Assembly: GCF_014633365.1 (NCBI RefSeq)
Contig: NC_068344.1
Coordinates: 11,299,669-11,363,668, forward strand
From: Diospyros lotus
Taxonomy: Eukaryota; Streptophyta; Magnoliopsida; Ericales; Ebenaceae
Direction of reading: 5' to 3'
DNA length: 64,000 nt
Below the pieces are notes generated by a model. That model was not told the origin of the DNA, did not search any database, and saw only the letters and a program-made list of their open reading frames with translations. How positions within the stretch are numbered: the stretch's first letter is position 1; each line of letters begins with the position of its first letter. Both the position numbers and the translations under genes were made by a program. Below are positions 10,756 to 23,063 of the stretch, in pieces.

Positions 10756-11563
10756 TTTAGCAACCAATTTTAGAGAGGGAATCAAATTCCATCTCTAATA
10801 GAAAGGGAATAGAGATAGAATACAAAAAATGAAAATTTTAATTTTAGTAGTAATGGAAGAGCTCGGAGATGGAATTAGAAACTGCAACAAGGAATTTGTC
10901 TATGGTTTTGTCTTCGAGTATGGAAAAAGCATCATAGATGAAATTATTTTCATCTCAAATGGCAAAAAATTTGTCAGTGTAGAAAAATAACAAATTTGTC
11001 TCTAATCCTTCCTTATACTAAAAACAATTAGAGATGGAAGATTTTTTGCCTCTAAGGGAAAAAAATATTGTTTTATTCTTTTAATATTATTTTTTGAATA
11101 GATACATATTCTTTTCCCATCTCTAAACTAAATAGCAATGTTTGGACAAAGATGGTCTCAAAGATAGAATGTTTTCGTCTTATCATGCAATTTTGTCTTA
11201 GAGATGGACTTTGAGATAGAGTGCATCCATCTTTGAAGGAAAAAATAATTTTTATTCAAATACTATTTTTTATATAGAGACGAATACTATTTTGTCTCTA
11301 TTCTAAATAGTAATTTTGGTACAAAGACGAATTCAGAGACAGAGTGTTTTCGTCTCTTATATGCAATTTCATCTCAAAGACGAACTTAGACAGAAGCCAT
11401 TTGTCTCTAAAGGAAAAAAAAAAAATTATTCTTTTGAGATTTTTTTTCTTATAGAGGCGGATATTTTATCATCTTTATCTAAAAGAGTAATTTTTGTGCA
11501 AAGAAAACTTTAGAGACAGAGTGTTTTTATCTTTAATATGCAATTTTTTTTTTTGTTGCTAAA
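10756..11563. mobile_element. Candidate TIR DNA transposon with internal repeats
   Basis: The left end reads TTTAGCAAC (10756-10764) and the right end GTTGCTAAA (11555-11563), a perfect 9-bp terminal inverted repeat that extends imperfectly inward. The inside is AT-rich with about three degenerate units of roughly 170-180 bp containing 'agagacagagtgttttcgtctc', 'atgcaattt' and 'tctctaaaggaaaaaa'. No transposase is encoded, so it would be non-autonomous. No target-site duplication is clear, so the superfamily is not assigned. Confidence 0.45.
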
Positions 11564-14050
11564 ATACAATAATTGAGATTTCATAATGTGGGAACGGTGG
11601 CTGGATGTCTGTAGTTAGCTTCGGAGGATGATGCTTGTTAAGAGGGCAAGATGTTCGGCTTTGAGAGGTTAGACTCTGGGAGGAAAATTGACTTTGAGAA
11701 GAGGGCTTTTGAGAGGAGGACGTGTCGTTGGAGAGAGGGAGACAACTAGGTAGGAGAGGAGTCTAGGAATGACAAAGGAAAACTCAGGGAGAAAGTAGGC
11801 CCCGAAAGGAATGTACTTGGAAAGGGGGTGACACCGAAAAGGATGGAAGCTAGGGAAAAAGTCTTTTCTCGGAAAGAATGTGTCTTCGAAAGGGTGATCT
11901 CTTTGGGTAGGGTCTTCCTTGGACGATCGACTTCCAAGAAGAAGGTGGATTCTTTCGGGAAGGATGGTGCCAATTTATGGGAAGAATGTAGTTTTTTCCA
12001 AGAAGAATGACTTCAACTTTTGGGAAGAATAGGGATTCTTCTAGGAAGGATTCGTGTTCCAGGAAAAAAAGGTTGTTTCTCTCTTGATAACTATGATCAC
12101 AAACAACAGTTAGAAGGCTCGTGGGGATTCCTCGCCTGAGATGACCTTTCGATGCTTAAGTTAGTACCGAACATAGATAATTGCAAATAAACACCATCGG
12201 AAAGTAGTTAGTGTGTATGTATGTTACCGAATGTCGAAGTCCCTTTTTGAGTCCTATAGCTGGGAATTTATAAAGCATTATTCTTGAGGATCTCAGAGGG
12301 ACACGTGTACCTCATCCCTAGGATCTCAGGGGGCTACGTGCCTCGCATCCCTTGGAACTCGAAGTGCCATGTGTCACCCACATTGGGAAAAAGAGTGGTG
12401 CCCGGGGAGAGTGGGTGTGCCTGGGAAGGATCACTCTCTGGAAAGGAACAAAGGGCCCAAGGAGAATCTCTCACCTAAAGGGATTGATGTGTCCGGGAAA
12501 GATCACTCACTGGAAAGAAAGCGTGTGCCCAGGGAGGATTTCTCTTCGAGTAAAAATGACTTACTCGGAGAGGATCTTTCTACCTAGAAGAATTTCCTAT
12601 TCTCCCCCCTATTTTGAGTGGTACACCAATTTCCCCCCACTCTTCTTTTTTCCCCTCAAATGAAATGGAAGAGTAATTCCCTTTTACTCATTTTGTTGTA
12701 TGCCCAGGAAGAAATGCCTCTCCAGAAAGACTTCCTATGCTCGAGAAGAACATTTCTCCTAAAAGAATTACTCTTTCCTAGGTAAAGCGTCTCTCCGAGA
12801 AGAATTGCCTTACCTGAGAAGAATGTCACACCGGGAAGAAGTTTTTCATAACCTTATGCCTTTCGAAGAGAACTTGTTATAAGTACAGGGTTTTACGGTA
12901 GTTATTTTCATGCTTTCACCTTTGGTAATTATACTTTGTCTCCTTAATTTTCTCTAGAAGTTTCTTGTCCCCACAAGAAATCTTCTTGCTCTTGGAACTC
13001 AGCTGATTCAGGCTTTTGCTTGTCACCTTGGTTTTATTTTTAATTTATTTTCATTCTTGTAGCATCTATTCTTTTGGGAATGCAACTTGTTCTTTATAGG
13101 TTACACTTTTTCTTCTCGAAAAAACTTCCCTCATCTCAGAAAGGATTCTTTCTTTCTGGACGAGCTTCACTTGTCTCCAAAAAAATTGACCTTCTCTAGG
13201 GGAGAAACTCCTATCTTTCTGGAAGAAGCTTCTTATCTATCCATAAAAAGTTCCTCGTCTATTGCACGAGGGTTCTCGATCAGGATGAGAAATACATCGT
13301 GTTTGTGCATAAGGGGGAGATCATAGTTCATGAAGCGAGCTTTTGTCTTGGGTTTCCTCTCCCCTTTCACTCATTTGGGGTAGAATTTGTTCGTAAAAGT
13401 GGGATGGTTGGCCCAACTACACCCTATTGGCTAGGCCGAGGTGGTGGGTTTTTTTTGTTTTGTGTCGGGAGAGGGACGTGATCCCCGCGGTTGATTTCTT
13501 TTTCTATTTTTTTTTTCATTTTCGATTGGGGGATATCGCCACCATTTGTATACACTCCATAGAACATGCATGGAGGATTGTCTATTTATAAGGTCTCCAC
13601 CTAAGGTGGATTACTCCTACTCCAGATGGTTCATAGTGAATCCTCCAGTGGGAGCATGGTTTGCGCTTTGGAGTTGGAGTCAGATGTTTGTAGGGTGGCG
13701 ATGTTAGAGTTAAGCTAACCAGTTCAAGAGCTCTTAGAGAAGTTCAAAGATAGACATGCTAAACTCTTGCGTGGAGGTCCAATAAACCTCCTAGACCTTC
13801 TTTTCGAGGATAGGTTAAGGAGGGTTGGCTAGGTTTTCCACCCAGGAAAACCATCATCGAGCGAGGGGCTGTTTTTATCACCTCAGTAGCCCCCAGCCCT
13901 TCCTATGTCCTATGTCCCTCTAGAGGGGGGATGGGGCATCCCATCACATGAGTAGCCTTCTCTTATGGGTTTGGATCTCCCTATCTTCACTTTTCTTCTC
14001 ATTTTCTTCTTTAATTCTCATATTTTTTTTTGAACTTGTCTGCTTTTACT
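11564..14050. repeat. Unassigned block with degenerate tandem repeats
   Basis: From about 11700 to 13270 the DNA is made of decayed units of roughly 25-60 bp around words like GGGAAGAATG, CCGAGAAGAAT and GGAAGGATCACTCTCTGGAAAG; the units at 12410-12540 are the clearest. A TATA-like TTTATAAAG is at 12269-12277. No ORF here resembles a known protein. Position suggests it is the leader or LTR side of an old Tat-type element whose accessory gene remains follow at 14.05-19.86 kb. Confidence 0.4.
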
Positions 14051-14272
14051 GATTTGAGCTCTTCTCATGTCTTTTTTCTAGTTTTAATTTCAGTTGTCCT
14101 TCTTTGTTCTAGCAGACATAAGGCATATGGTACTGGCCATGCAACAAAGGCTTGCTGAGGATATGACAGCCGACGCAACTCTAGCACCTCATCTAGGGCA
14201 GGACAAAATTCCTCTTCCTTTTCTCAAAGTGCTTGTGCCTGAGCTAAAAAAGGGAGTTAATAAGACCAGTGG
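14051..14272 (+). pseudogene. Exon-like remnant of a Tat-type accessory gene (5' part)
   Basis: After 'tttctttgttctagcag' (an acceptor-like stretch ending near 14113) the sequence reads open through MVLAMQQRLAEDMTADATL to the copia solo LTR at 14273. The reading resumes beyond that LTR at 16184 (with EPAPEPMQIP) and again beyond LTR E at 18514. The function of this part is not recognised; the link to the Tat accessory gene is by order and by the later coiled-coil part. Confidence 0.3.
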
Positions 14273-16178
14273 TGAAAGTAAAACAAGATCGCTATGGGAC
14301 AAGCAGCGTAGTTCAAAATTTTAAACCTTACCCCAATCCCGGCGATTGGATCAATGTCAAAATCAAATCATTCACATACAAATAAAATAAATCTAACCTT
14401 CAAATTTTCGAGTCATTCATAGATTCGAGCCATCCAAGCGTTCGGCCTCTAACTCGTGATACGTGGCACATGTCCGTTGGCAAAGAGAGAAGAATAGGAG
14501 TGCTAGCTCCTTCTCCTTTTTATGGCTTGTGTATGGACGGACAAGAACGGCCACGTTTTAAATCGATGTCAAAAAGAAATGGGGAAGAGTGAATGGCAAT
14601 TCGTTTTTCAACTCTTGAAAAACTACACAACCCTTAATTTTGGGCAACCCATAAAGGGATATTTATAGAGAAACATCTTAGGGTTTCTCAAACCCTAATG
14701 GATTGGGCTATCCTATTAATTTTAATTCAATTAGAATCTTAAGTGGGCTTATCCTAGTCCAACTAGAAATATAATTAAGTGGCTCAAATCCAATTATAGG
14801 TTTAAATAAAATATTTGGCCCAAATCTAATTCAAGCCCAAATATAATATTTAATTTAATATTTGGCCCAAATCTAATTTAGTCCAAATATAATATTTAAT
14901 ATTTGGGCTAAATCCAATTTAGTCCAAATATTAACTTAAGTCCAAATATATTTTATTTCCTATTTGCCACTCCAACAAATAGAAAATTATTAAATTAGAA
15001 ACTCCTTCCTAATTTGATCAATTGCCATTTTAGGAAACTCTTTCCTTTATGACGGCCCTTCGTCATATCGAAGTTATTACGTCCCTTTGTTTTTTTTTTC
15101 GTGAGAACCTACGACGGTATAACTTCTTGCCGAAGTGTCCTACTTAACCATACGTCCGCTCTCCTGGTTTAAACCAGGGACCGTGCCTATTGCGTATGAC
15201 TCATTAGGTTTTCAAATATGTTGGCAATGTGTCGGTACGAACACATAAGACAAGATTGACCTCTAGTAAGGCATCATGCCTACCCAATTATTCAGAAGGA
15301 TTCATAATCCGCAAATAAGCTTTCATGAGCATGGTTACCGTGTAATTCGATCCTCTCGTCAATGTATCCTATGTGATCTCAAGTTGGCAATGTGTTGCTT
15401 GATTATGATCACATAAGTTTTTCTTCGGTCATCATGATATCTTTACTTAATAAAAAGTAAATCAATAACTCCTTATTGATCTCTTTCACCATGGCCATGG
15501 ATTTAATGTGAATATCCACCGAAGGCGCCTTAGATACATCATCCTCTATCAAGAGATAAACAAGTACCATCTTGGCTATGCACCAATCTCCATAAGCCTC
15601 ACGATATGCCCAAAGATCGCCCACATGTAGCCTTTGTCTGGGCCCATCGAAGCGATGTCAAATCATACCGATCTTCTTATGAGATGATCGTGACAACCTC
15701 AGGTCCAAGGATTAGTTACACCCATCTCGTATGAGAATACCATCAACATATAACCAAAATGGATTCTCATGGCGAGCCATGTCCAGAGACATGTTCTCTA
15801 ACATTGTTCACCTATATACTTGTCTAGGCATCCCGATGCCTATGGGTGTGAGACCCCCATTGCTATCACATAGCAAAAACATAGCACATACAAGTCTTAC
15901 CACAATTGTCAATGTCCATTCTTGACATTGCTACGACTTGGAACGTTTAATGATATTTAGAAACTGTGATGCATCGTCTCACATCTTTATAGATTAATCA
16001 CAGTATACATCATATGGACTTCTATCTAGTTTCATCCGGTCATTAAAATAATAACAAGATACTAATAGAACGACTTCTTTGTGAGATTGAATAACTCCTT
16101 ATTCAATAATAAATATGATTGCAATTGTCAGTGTATAACATGCCCAATCTAATTGGGTTTAGAGCACCTACACTAACA
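14273..16178 (-). mobile_element. Copia-family solo LTR, copy 1
   Basis: 1906 bp with TSD AGTGG on both sides (14268-14272 and 16179-16183). The plus strand reads TGAAAGTAAA...CACTAACA, so the LTR is on the minus strand. It is one of five LTR copies of the same family; the others are 20944-22899, 28447-30283, 48261-50260 and 60090-62088. A minus-strand TATA box (CTATAAATAT) lies near 14658-14667. The U3 holds three units of a roughly 37-bp CCCAAATCTAATTT repeat. The conserved short ORF is at 15409-15624. Confidence 0.9.
15409..15624 (-). other. Conserved short ORF inside copia LTR (copy 1)
   Basis: 71 codons in the LTR sense strand. The same frame is open at 22163-22345, 29547-29729 and 60643-60888 and shares the core EDDVSKAPSVDIH. 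Copy 4 (48261-50260) has an extra T that breaks it. No known domain is recognised. It may be a chance ORF kept because the copies are young, or a small U3 product. Confidence 0.3.
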
Positions 16179-16374
16179 AGTGGGGCCCTTCATCACAAGA
16201 AGGGGAGTAAGCGTTAGCGTTAAGAGGATGCCACTTTCATCTTCCTCCCATTATCAACTTGACCCTTCCTGAGCCTGCCCCGGAACCAATGCAGATCCCA
16301 AATTCTGTGCCACTTCTAGTTGTGGAGCCCTCCCTAGTCCTCAATCTATTTGGTGGATGGGCTCCTTCTATTAT

Positions 16375-18508
16375 TGTAACACCCCGCCTCACCGAGCGTG
16401 TCATTATAAGGGATTTATTGGGATTTTTTTTCCATACACAGCTTGACACAAGCGGTGTTTCCAAAGAACAATCTTCACCTACTCACAAACCTCAGAAGAA
16501 CCCAGTCTTGCTCGTTTAACTAACAAGTTCAATAGAGTTGAGCTAAGCAAGGCAAAATATTATGCAATAGAAATAACATTACAAAATATTATAAAATACC
16601 ACAGTCGTTCATACATAGCGTCTCCTTATCAAAATAAGGGTTACATAAACTTTAAAATGAAAACAACAACTATCATGTTTGAACATCGTCGACCCTCAAC
16701 TGGCCACGTCCTCGCCCTTGCTATAATCCCCGATGAAACATTTGAATGTTCCAGGGGCATAACCCAGGTTAGATGCTAAAACATCTAAGTGATGGCACAA
16801 AATAGTTACAGAATGAATGTATGTTCATGAGCATGGCATGTATAAATGACACAATATGTCAACCCTGAAAAATCTCCCTGACATACTCAATCTACCGTGG
16901 AAAATATTCATCCCACACCAAATGATTGAGATTGACCTTGCTGTGACATTCTTAATCTTTGGGTGCACCCATCGTCACCCGTACGACCGAGATTAACCTT
17001 GTCCCATTCTCAGGATGACCTCGTCCTGTCCCACCGAACATCATAATGACGACATGATTTTAGAAATACTAATTTCATGAAAGACTCACACGCCATGTGT
17101 TTTTACAAAGCATATCCAGTTGATGCGACATGTAATAAATTTAATATGTACAATATGCTGATAAATTAAAGTAATTTAACAAAACATTCATAAGGATTAA
17201 GCTAAGTTTTGAAGGGTAGAACCGTTCACTTGAACTAACCAATCACAAGCTAAAAACTATTTATGAAATCAAATTAAGTATTGGAATCGGACCACTCACA
17301 TTAACTTAGCCTCACAGGCTTTCTCGGTATGCATGCATTGACCTCAAAATGCGTGCACGAATAATTTTCTAGCTTCGGCATGCTCCTCTAGCCCCAAATT
17401 AATTCCTAGAATTTCCTGAAATTTTTTGAAAACTTTTTCCTATTTTTCCTCATTTTCTTATATTTTCTTTTTCCTTTTTTTTCTTTTTCTTTCTTTTTTC
17501 TTTCTTTTCTTTCTTCTCATTCTTCTTTCTTCTCCCCTACTTTTTTTTCCCTGGGCCCGACCTGCTCACAGCCTCGCGCCCACCGCCAGCCTCCACCTAG
17601 CCCTCTGTCGGCTAGCCCCCTTGGTCCGCGCTACCATGGCCACTACTTGCGGCCATGATTGCTACTCATTCGTTGTGGCTAGCCTTGACCGCCTCCAGCC
17701 ACCCTTGCAGCCAAGCTTGCTGCACAGCCTCCTGTAGCCATGGCCGCGCCCAGCTACTGCCTCCTTGCTTCATCACTCCATCTCTCAATCTCCTCTATTT
17801 CTCTTAACTTCTCCCTCTATTTATAGATTACCCATCGCCTCAAACCTGCCTTGTCACTACTTCTTGAATCAACTTAGCCACTTAGCTTGCAGAAGAATAA
17901 TCTTGAAGCTTCATAGAAGGCCACCTTGCACACACATGTATATATATACATATATCTATATATTACACATATATGGGAAATTACACATTTAGACCCCTAA
18001 TTCCATCTTAATTTTCACTTGGGTAATTCTCTAATTACAATTATACCCTCAAGCATCAAATTAATTTGCATTATGATATTGAAAACACAAAATTAATAAC
18101 TTCAAGCTTACTAGATAAGGATGATTTAGCCCCAATGTTCTCACCGGGCTATTGTTTCATCCTGAAACCACCTCAGGGTTAATCCTTAGATAAAAACAAA
18201 GGCCCTTTAGGGTTTTGTTGACTTCCTAGAGGTCCCCTATGACAATTCAATTTTTCAGTTTGAACTAAAGCTATACTGAAAACTGTCTCGGTTCTGATTT
18301 CTTTTAATACCATAAATCCTATCTCGGAATGCTCGTTAATAACATACCTTTTTCCTTAGGTATCTAAGGTTCAGGGCACTCCCTGCAGTCGATTCGGTAC
18401 TGATAATTGTAAGAGATTATACTTAAGTCCCAAATCTTTTGAAAATTTCACCTATGACTCAAGTTAGAATTACTCTTGAGTCCTTTTTAAAAATTCTCTG
18501 GTATTACA
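16375..18508 (-). mobile_element. Gypsy solo LTR 'E'
   Basis: 2134 bp. The plus strand begins TGTAACACCCCGCC and ends TCTGGTATTACA. The flanks ATTAT (16370-16374) and ATTAC (18509-18513) are a TSD with one mismatch. A minus-strand TATA box (CTATAAATAG, 17817-17826) sets the orientation. A T-rich stretch (17440-17560) and a GC-rich stretch (17560-17760) match LTR E2. The conserved stem-loop pair lies at 16737-16788. Short ORFs within it are not supported as genes. Confidence 0.8.
16737..16788 (-). other. Conserved stem-loop pair in LTR E
   Basis: Stem 1: TTAGATG (16769-16775) with CATCTAA (16782-16788), 7 bp. Stem 2: AACATT (16737-16742) with AATGTT (16745-16750). The same pair occurs in LTRs D, S1, S2 and both LTRs of G. 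Confidence 0.6.
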
Positions 18509-18513
18509 ATTAC

Positions 18514-19855
18514 TTTAAGTGGGGTTGGTCGTGATACAACCTCGCACCCTTTACCTGTGTCAGAAGTTGAATTTACATTGCAGTTGGATTGGGCAACCAT
18601 CGGCGCCATCCAAATAAGTGGTAGGGGATAATTTCACCGTGGTGTTGTGAACCCTCAATGGGTCGAAAGCCATATTTTTCATATTGAGGAGTAATTTGAT
18701 CAAGGTGGGCTGACTCCTCGATTCCCAGTGCCGTGCCTACCTCATCAAGGATTAATAAATCTGGAGGGCCGGTGGCTTCGCAGTGAAGACTTTTGTATCT
18801 ATTCGAGAGTACTAGATATTGATTCGGTGGGTATGCCCAGCATTGGTGCTCGCCTGCTTTATTCTACCATCCTTCCTCGCAATGAGGCTTAGTACTTCAG
18901 AAATCCTTATAAGGATATGGACAAATTTAAGTGCCATCTTGCCATCATAAGTTCCTACTCATGTTTTTATCATGGTTGATGTTTTTCTATTTTTTCAGCA
19001 TATTAATTTTTATCCAATGTTCTCTTTCTAATAGGGTGCCTAGGGTGCGATAGTTGCCAACGTAATGAATCTCACACACGTTACTCATGTAGAGGCATAG
19101 CTTGTCGAGTGGAGAGATACAGGCTTGAAATGGAAAGAGGAAGAACATTTATATAATGGCTAGATTTGGCAAGTGTAGTCAAATGTGACGGTCCTTGAAG
19201 CGCAACTCCATAGTCTGATTACGGAGTGTGAGGTAGCAAAGGTTGATGCTCAGCAATGGAGGAAGGCCTTGAAACAACAGAAAAAGGGATACGAAGAGAT
19301 GTAAGTTTCTTTTGCTGTCATCCGAGATGAGAGTTTTCGTCTAAAGGACCTGTTGAAAGTTGCTAAGGAACAGGTGGCCAAGGTGCATCAAGAAGCTAGT
19401 TAAGCTCATGCAGATGCTCAACTGGAGCTTACTAGGGTAGAAGAAGCCAAGCAGCAGGAGATTAAGGAGGCAAAAAGGAAGGCCGTTCGAGAGTATCAGC
19501 TTTCCAATGACTGTTTCCAATGCAAGGAAGCCTATGCCAGTGACTACACCTAGGCCACAACTTCCTAGAATCTAAGCGCCCTGGTGCTCTCATATGCTTT
19601 TAACTTCAAGCCCCCTGGTTAGCAAGCCTATGCGCCAAATTCTTGAGGTCCAGAGGAGTATCTTAGCACCTTGCTTGAAAATGACTTATCCAACCTTTCC
19701 AGGCCTTGGAGGCCCAATCCTCCAGAGTCCTTCGGGATCATCGAGGCTCTTCGAGAGTTCGAGTATGAGTAGTGTGGAGTAGGAAAAGCTCTTGGAAAAG
19801 TCCCCCTGAGCCCCTTTCCTGACTACTTAATGCATCTTCCTCCACCACCAGCTAA
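18514..19855 (+). pseudogene. Decayed Tat-type accessory gene with coiled-coil end
   Basis: The plus strand reads in pieces through many stops. The best part (about 19320-19560) is Lys/Glu/Ala-rich helical sequence with heptad character, for example KQQEIKEAKRKAVREYQ followed by SNDCFQCKEAYASDY. A C-terminal stretch ends in LSPFPDYLMHLPPPPAN and a stop near 19855. An AT-rich 3' flank follows, like that after the better preserved gene at 33034-35514. Its place and layout fit the extra ORF that Tat-lineage gypsy elements carry opposite to pol. The N-terminal domain is too decayed to recognise. Nonfunctional. Confidence 0.45.
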
Positions 19856-20169
19856 CTAGTTTAATTTTGTATTTTCTCTAGCATGTAATTTTTGAAATGT
19901 TGTTTTGAGTTTGGTATGTGCACAGATTGTTTGTATGGATGATTTACACTTGTTTGTATGGGGAATGGGTGTATTTTTCTTTTGGCATTTTTTCTTTCAT
20001 ATATATTCTTGTTGTGAATGTATCAATGTTATGTGTTAAATAATTCCCGTTATCTTGTACGTATGACCCACTTGCTTATTTTTGGGTGCATTGTCTTCAT
20101 TGCTCCTTTATCCAATCCCGCCATGATAAAGTTATAGTAAAGTAGGTTAAAATTACCCAAGAGGGGGGT
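19856..20169. other. 3' flank of the decayed gene and left edge of LTR 'P'
   Basis: AT-rich, no ORF. The last ~45 bp end in ACCCAAGAGGGGGGT, which joins across LTR D to GAATTGGGTG at 45667. The rebuilt target matches the 'caagaagggggtgaattgggtt' stretch at 1320-1341 in the SIRE-like LTR, so this is a short piece of the same LTR type. Confidence 0.5.
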
Positions 20170-20943
20170 TCTAATGCCCCACTTTTCCAAATACACAATG
20201 ATGCAAAATATAAGCTAACATTGCCACGGGCATTATGGAAACCCTTACCAACGGAAGCGTTGGATCGAACTTGAAAGCTTAATCAAAGCTAAATAAAGGG
20301 GTTTCCACTATAGTTCCTTACAAGAATGAGAAATGCTCACGACCTCTAATACTCCAAAAGACCATACATCACTGAAGGTACAATTGCAGGACACCTACAC
20401 ACACACTTCTTACAACCTTGAGTATCCTAGTTGCCATTCACAATGCATCATTCGAAGACTTCCAAAATCCAACAAACAACCCTTACCGTGTTCATAGTAC
20501 ATAGTAACCTTGACGTACACTCTTAACAACATTAAAGGTAAATCTAAGCCTTACATAACCCCTATTTATACAATTGCGATACACAAGTCTCAAATAAATC
20601 CAAAGGTTACATGAGATCCATAGCACATGAACAACATGGAGTTAAACTAAACATCGGCCTCCTTGTAGCCTTTTCTCCTGCTTGTCTACAGGGTATCTGG
20701 CATGCTAATATACCTGGGACATTGAATGTCCCAGGGGAATCAACCCAAATTAGATATTGACATCTAAGTGAGTGTATCAAAGAAAGAAAGCGTACATGTA
20801 AATGAGTTATGCAAATGACATGAAATCGCCCGTGTGGTAGTGATGCCGAGGTGTTGCAATCACCCCTGCTGATCTATCATGTTCTCACATCTCTATGACT
20901 TTTCACCAGTCTAACATGAGATCCTAACTTCAGCTAGCCACAC
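20170..20943 (-). mobile_element. Gypsy solo LTR 'D', part 1 (3' end)
   Basis: The plus strand begins TCTAATGCCCC (mutated TG). LTR D continues at about 30297-31575 and ends at 45613-45661 with GGATATTACA, after two large insertions. The flanks GGGGT (20165-20169) and AGGGT (45662-45666) are a TSD with one mismatch. Related LTRs S1 and S2 share the 'ggaaacccttaccaacggaagc' type of end in opposite orientation. The three parts total about 2.1 kb. Confidence 0.75.
20713..20767 (-). other. Conserved stem-loop pair in LTR D
   Basis: Stem 2 is a perfect 11-bp inverted repeat: CCTGGGACATT (20713-20723) and AATGTCCCAGG (20725-20735), one base apart. Stem 1: TTAGAT (20750-20755) with ATCTAA (20762-20767). 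Best example of the motif pair in this window. Confidence 0.8.
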
Positions 20944-22899
20944 TGAAAGTAAAGCATAATCGCTACGGGGAAAACAACGTAGTTCAAAATTTTTGAACTT
21001 ACCCCGATCCCGGCGATTGGATCAACGTCGAAATCAAATCATTCACAAACAAATAAATGAATCTAACCTTTAGATTATCGAATCATTCGTGGATTCGAGC
21101 CGTCCAAGCGTCCGACCTCTAACTCATTATACGCGGCACGCGTCCGTTGGCAAGGAGAGCGGAATAGGAGTGTTAGCTCCTTCTCCTTTGTGCGGCTTAT
21201 GTATGGGCGGAAAAAGAACGCCTTCGTTTCGTATTGATGCCAAAAGAAACAAGGAAGAGTGAGCGGCAATATGTTTTTCAACTCTTGAAAAACGACACCA
21301 AAAATCCATATTTTTTTTTGGGCAACCCATAAATGGGTATTTATAAGGAGCTCTAGGGTTTCTTAAACCCTAATGGACATGGGCCGCCCCATTTAATTTA
21401 GTCCAATTAGGAACTTAATTAAATGGGTTTATTCTAGTCTAACTAGAAATATAATTAAATGGCCCAATCCTTTTATAAGTTTAAATAAAATATTTTGGCC
21501 CAAATCTAATTTAAGCCCAAACATAATATTTAATATTTGGTCCAAATCTAATTTGGTCCAAATATAATATTTAATATTTGGCCCAAATCTAATTTAGTCC
21601 AAATATAATATTTATTTTAATATTTAGCCCAAATCTAATTTAGTCCAAATATTAACTTAAGCCCAAATATATTTTATTTCTTATTTGCCACTCCAACAAA
21701 TAGAAAATTATTAAATCAGAAACTCCTTCCTAATTTAATCAATTGCCATTTTAGGAAACCCTTTCCATTATGACGACTCCTCGTCATATCGACGTCATTA
21801 CGTCTATTTGTTCTTTTTCCGTGAGAACCTACGACGGCAAAACTTCTTGCCGAAGTGTCCCACTTAACCATACGTCCACTCTCCTAGTTTAAGCCAGGGA
21901 CCGTGCCTATTGCGTATGACTCATTAGGCTTCCGAATATATTGTTAATGTGTCAGTACAAACACATAAGACAAGATTGGCCTCTAGCAAGGCATCATGCC
22001 TACCCAATTATTCAGAAGGATTCATAATCCACAAATAACCTTTCACGAGCATGGTTACCGTGTAATTCGATTCTCTTGTCAATGTATCTTATGTGATCTC
22101 AAGTATGGCGATGTGTTGCTTGATAACGATCACATGAGTTTTCTTCGGCCTTCCGGATATCTTCACTTAATTAGAAAGTAAATCAATAACTCCTTATTGA
22201 TTTCTTTCACCATGGCCATGGATTTAAAGTGAATATCCACCGAAGGCGCCTTAGATACATCATCCTCTATCAAGGGATAGACGAGTCCCATCTTGGCTAT
22301 GCACCCATCTCCATAAGCCTCACGATATACCCAACGATTGCCCACGTGCAGCCTTTATCTAGGCCCATCGAAACGATGTCATAGCATATCGGTCTTCTTA
22401 TGAGATGACCGTGACAACCTCAGGTCCAAGGATTAGTTACACCCATCTCGTATGAGAATTCCATCAACATATAACCAAAATGGATTCTCATGGCGAGTCA
22501 TGTCCAGTGACATGTTCTCCAACATTGGTCACCTATGTACTTATCTAGGCATCCCCATGCCTATGGGTGTGAGACCCCCATTGCTATCACATAGCAAAAA
22601 CATAGCACATACAAGTCTTACTGCAATTGTCAATGTCCATTCTTGACATTGCTATGACTTGGGGCATTTAATGATGTCTAGAAACTGTGATGCATAATCT
22701 CACATCTTTATAAATTATTCACAGTATACATCATATGGACTTCTATCTAGTTTCATTCGGTTATTACAATAATAACAAGAAACTAATAGAATGACTTCTT
22801 GTGAATTTGAACAACTCCTTATTCAAATAATAAATATGATTACAATTGTCAGTGCACAACATGCCCAATCTAATTGGGTCTAGAGCACCTACATTAACA
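20944..22899 (-). mobile_element. 3' LTR of the copia element (copy 2)
   Basis: 1956 bp, plus strand TGAAAGTAAA...CATTAACA. Holds four units of the U3 CCCAAATCTAATTT repeat (21490-21660). The internal side is fixed by the PPT at 22900. Compared with the 5' LTR it has one more U3 unit and keeps a 78-bp segment that the 5' LTR lost. Confidence 0.9.
22163..22345 (-). other. Conserved short ORF inside copia LTR (copy 2)
   Basis: 60 codons, same frame as in copies 1, 3 and 5. A small insertion (TTAGAAAG context) shared with copy 3 ends the ORF early compared with copy 5. Function unknown. Confidence 0.3.
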
Positions 22900-22914
22900 A
22901 TCTCCCACTTGCAC
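22900..22914 (-). other. Polypurine tract of the copia element
   Basis: On the minus strand GTGCAAGTGGGAGAT is followed by TGTTAATGTAGG, the LTR start. GTGGGAGAT directly before TGTTA is a familiar copia PPT and confirms minus orientation. Confidence 0.85.
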
Positions 22915-23063
22915 TAGAGCCAATCACTCATGTATCTTATACCTGATGATCGAACATGACTTTCATGTTTCTCCTGGGATAGAGCTTTAGTCAAGGGATC
23001 TACGACATTGTCATTCGTCGACACTTTCTCTATATATGTCACCTCGGCTGATAATCTCCATTA

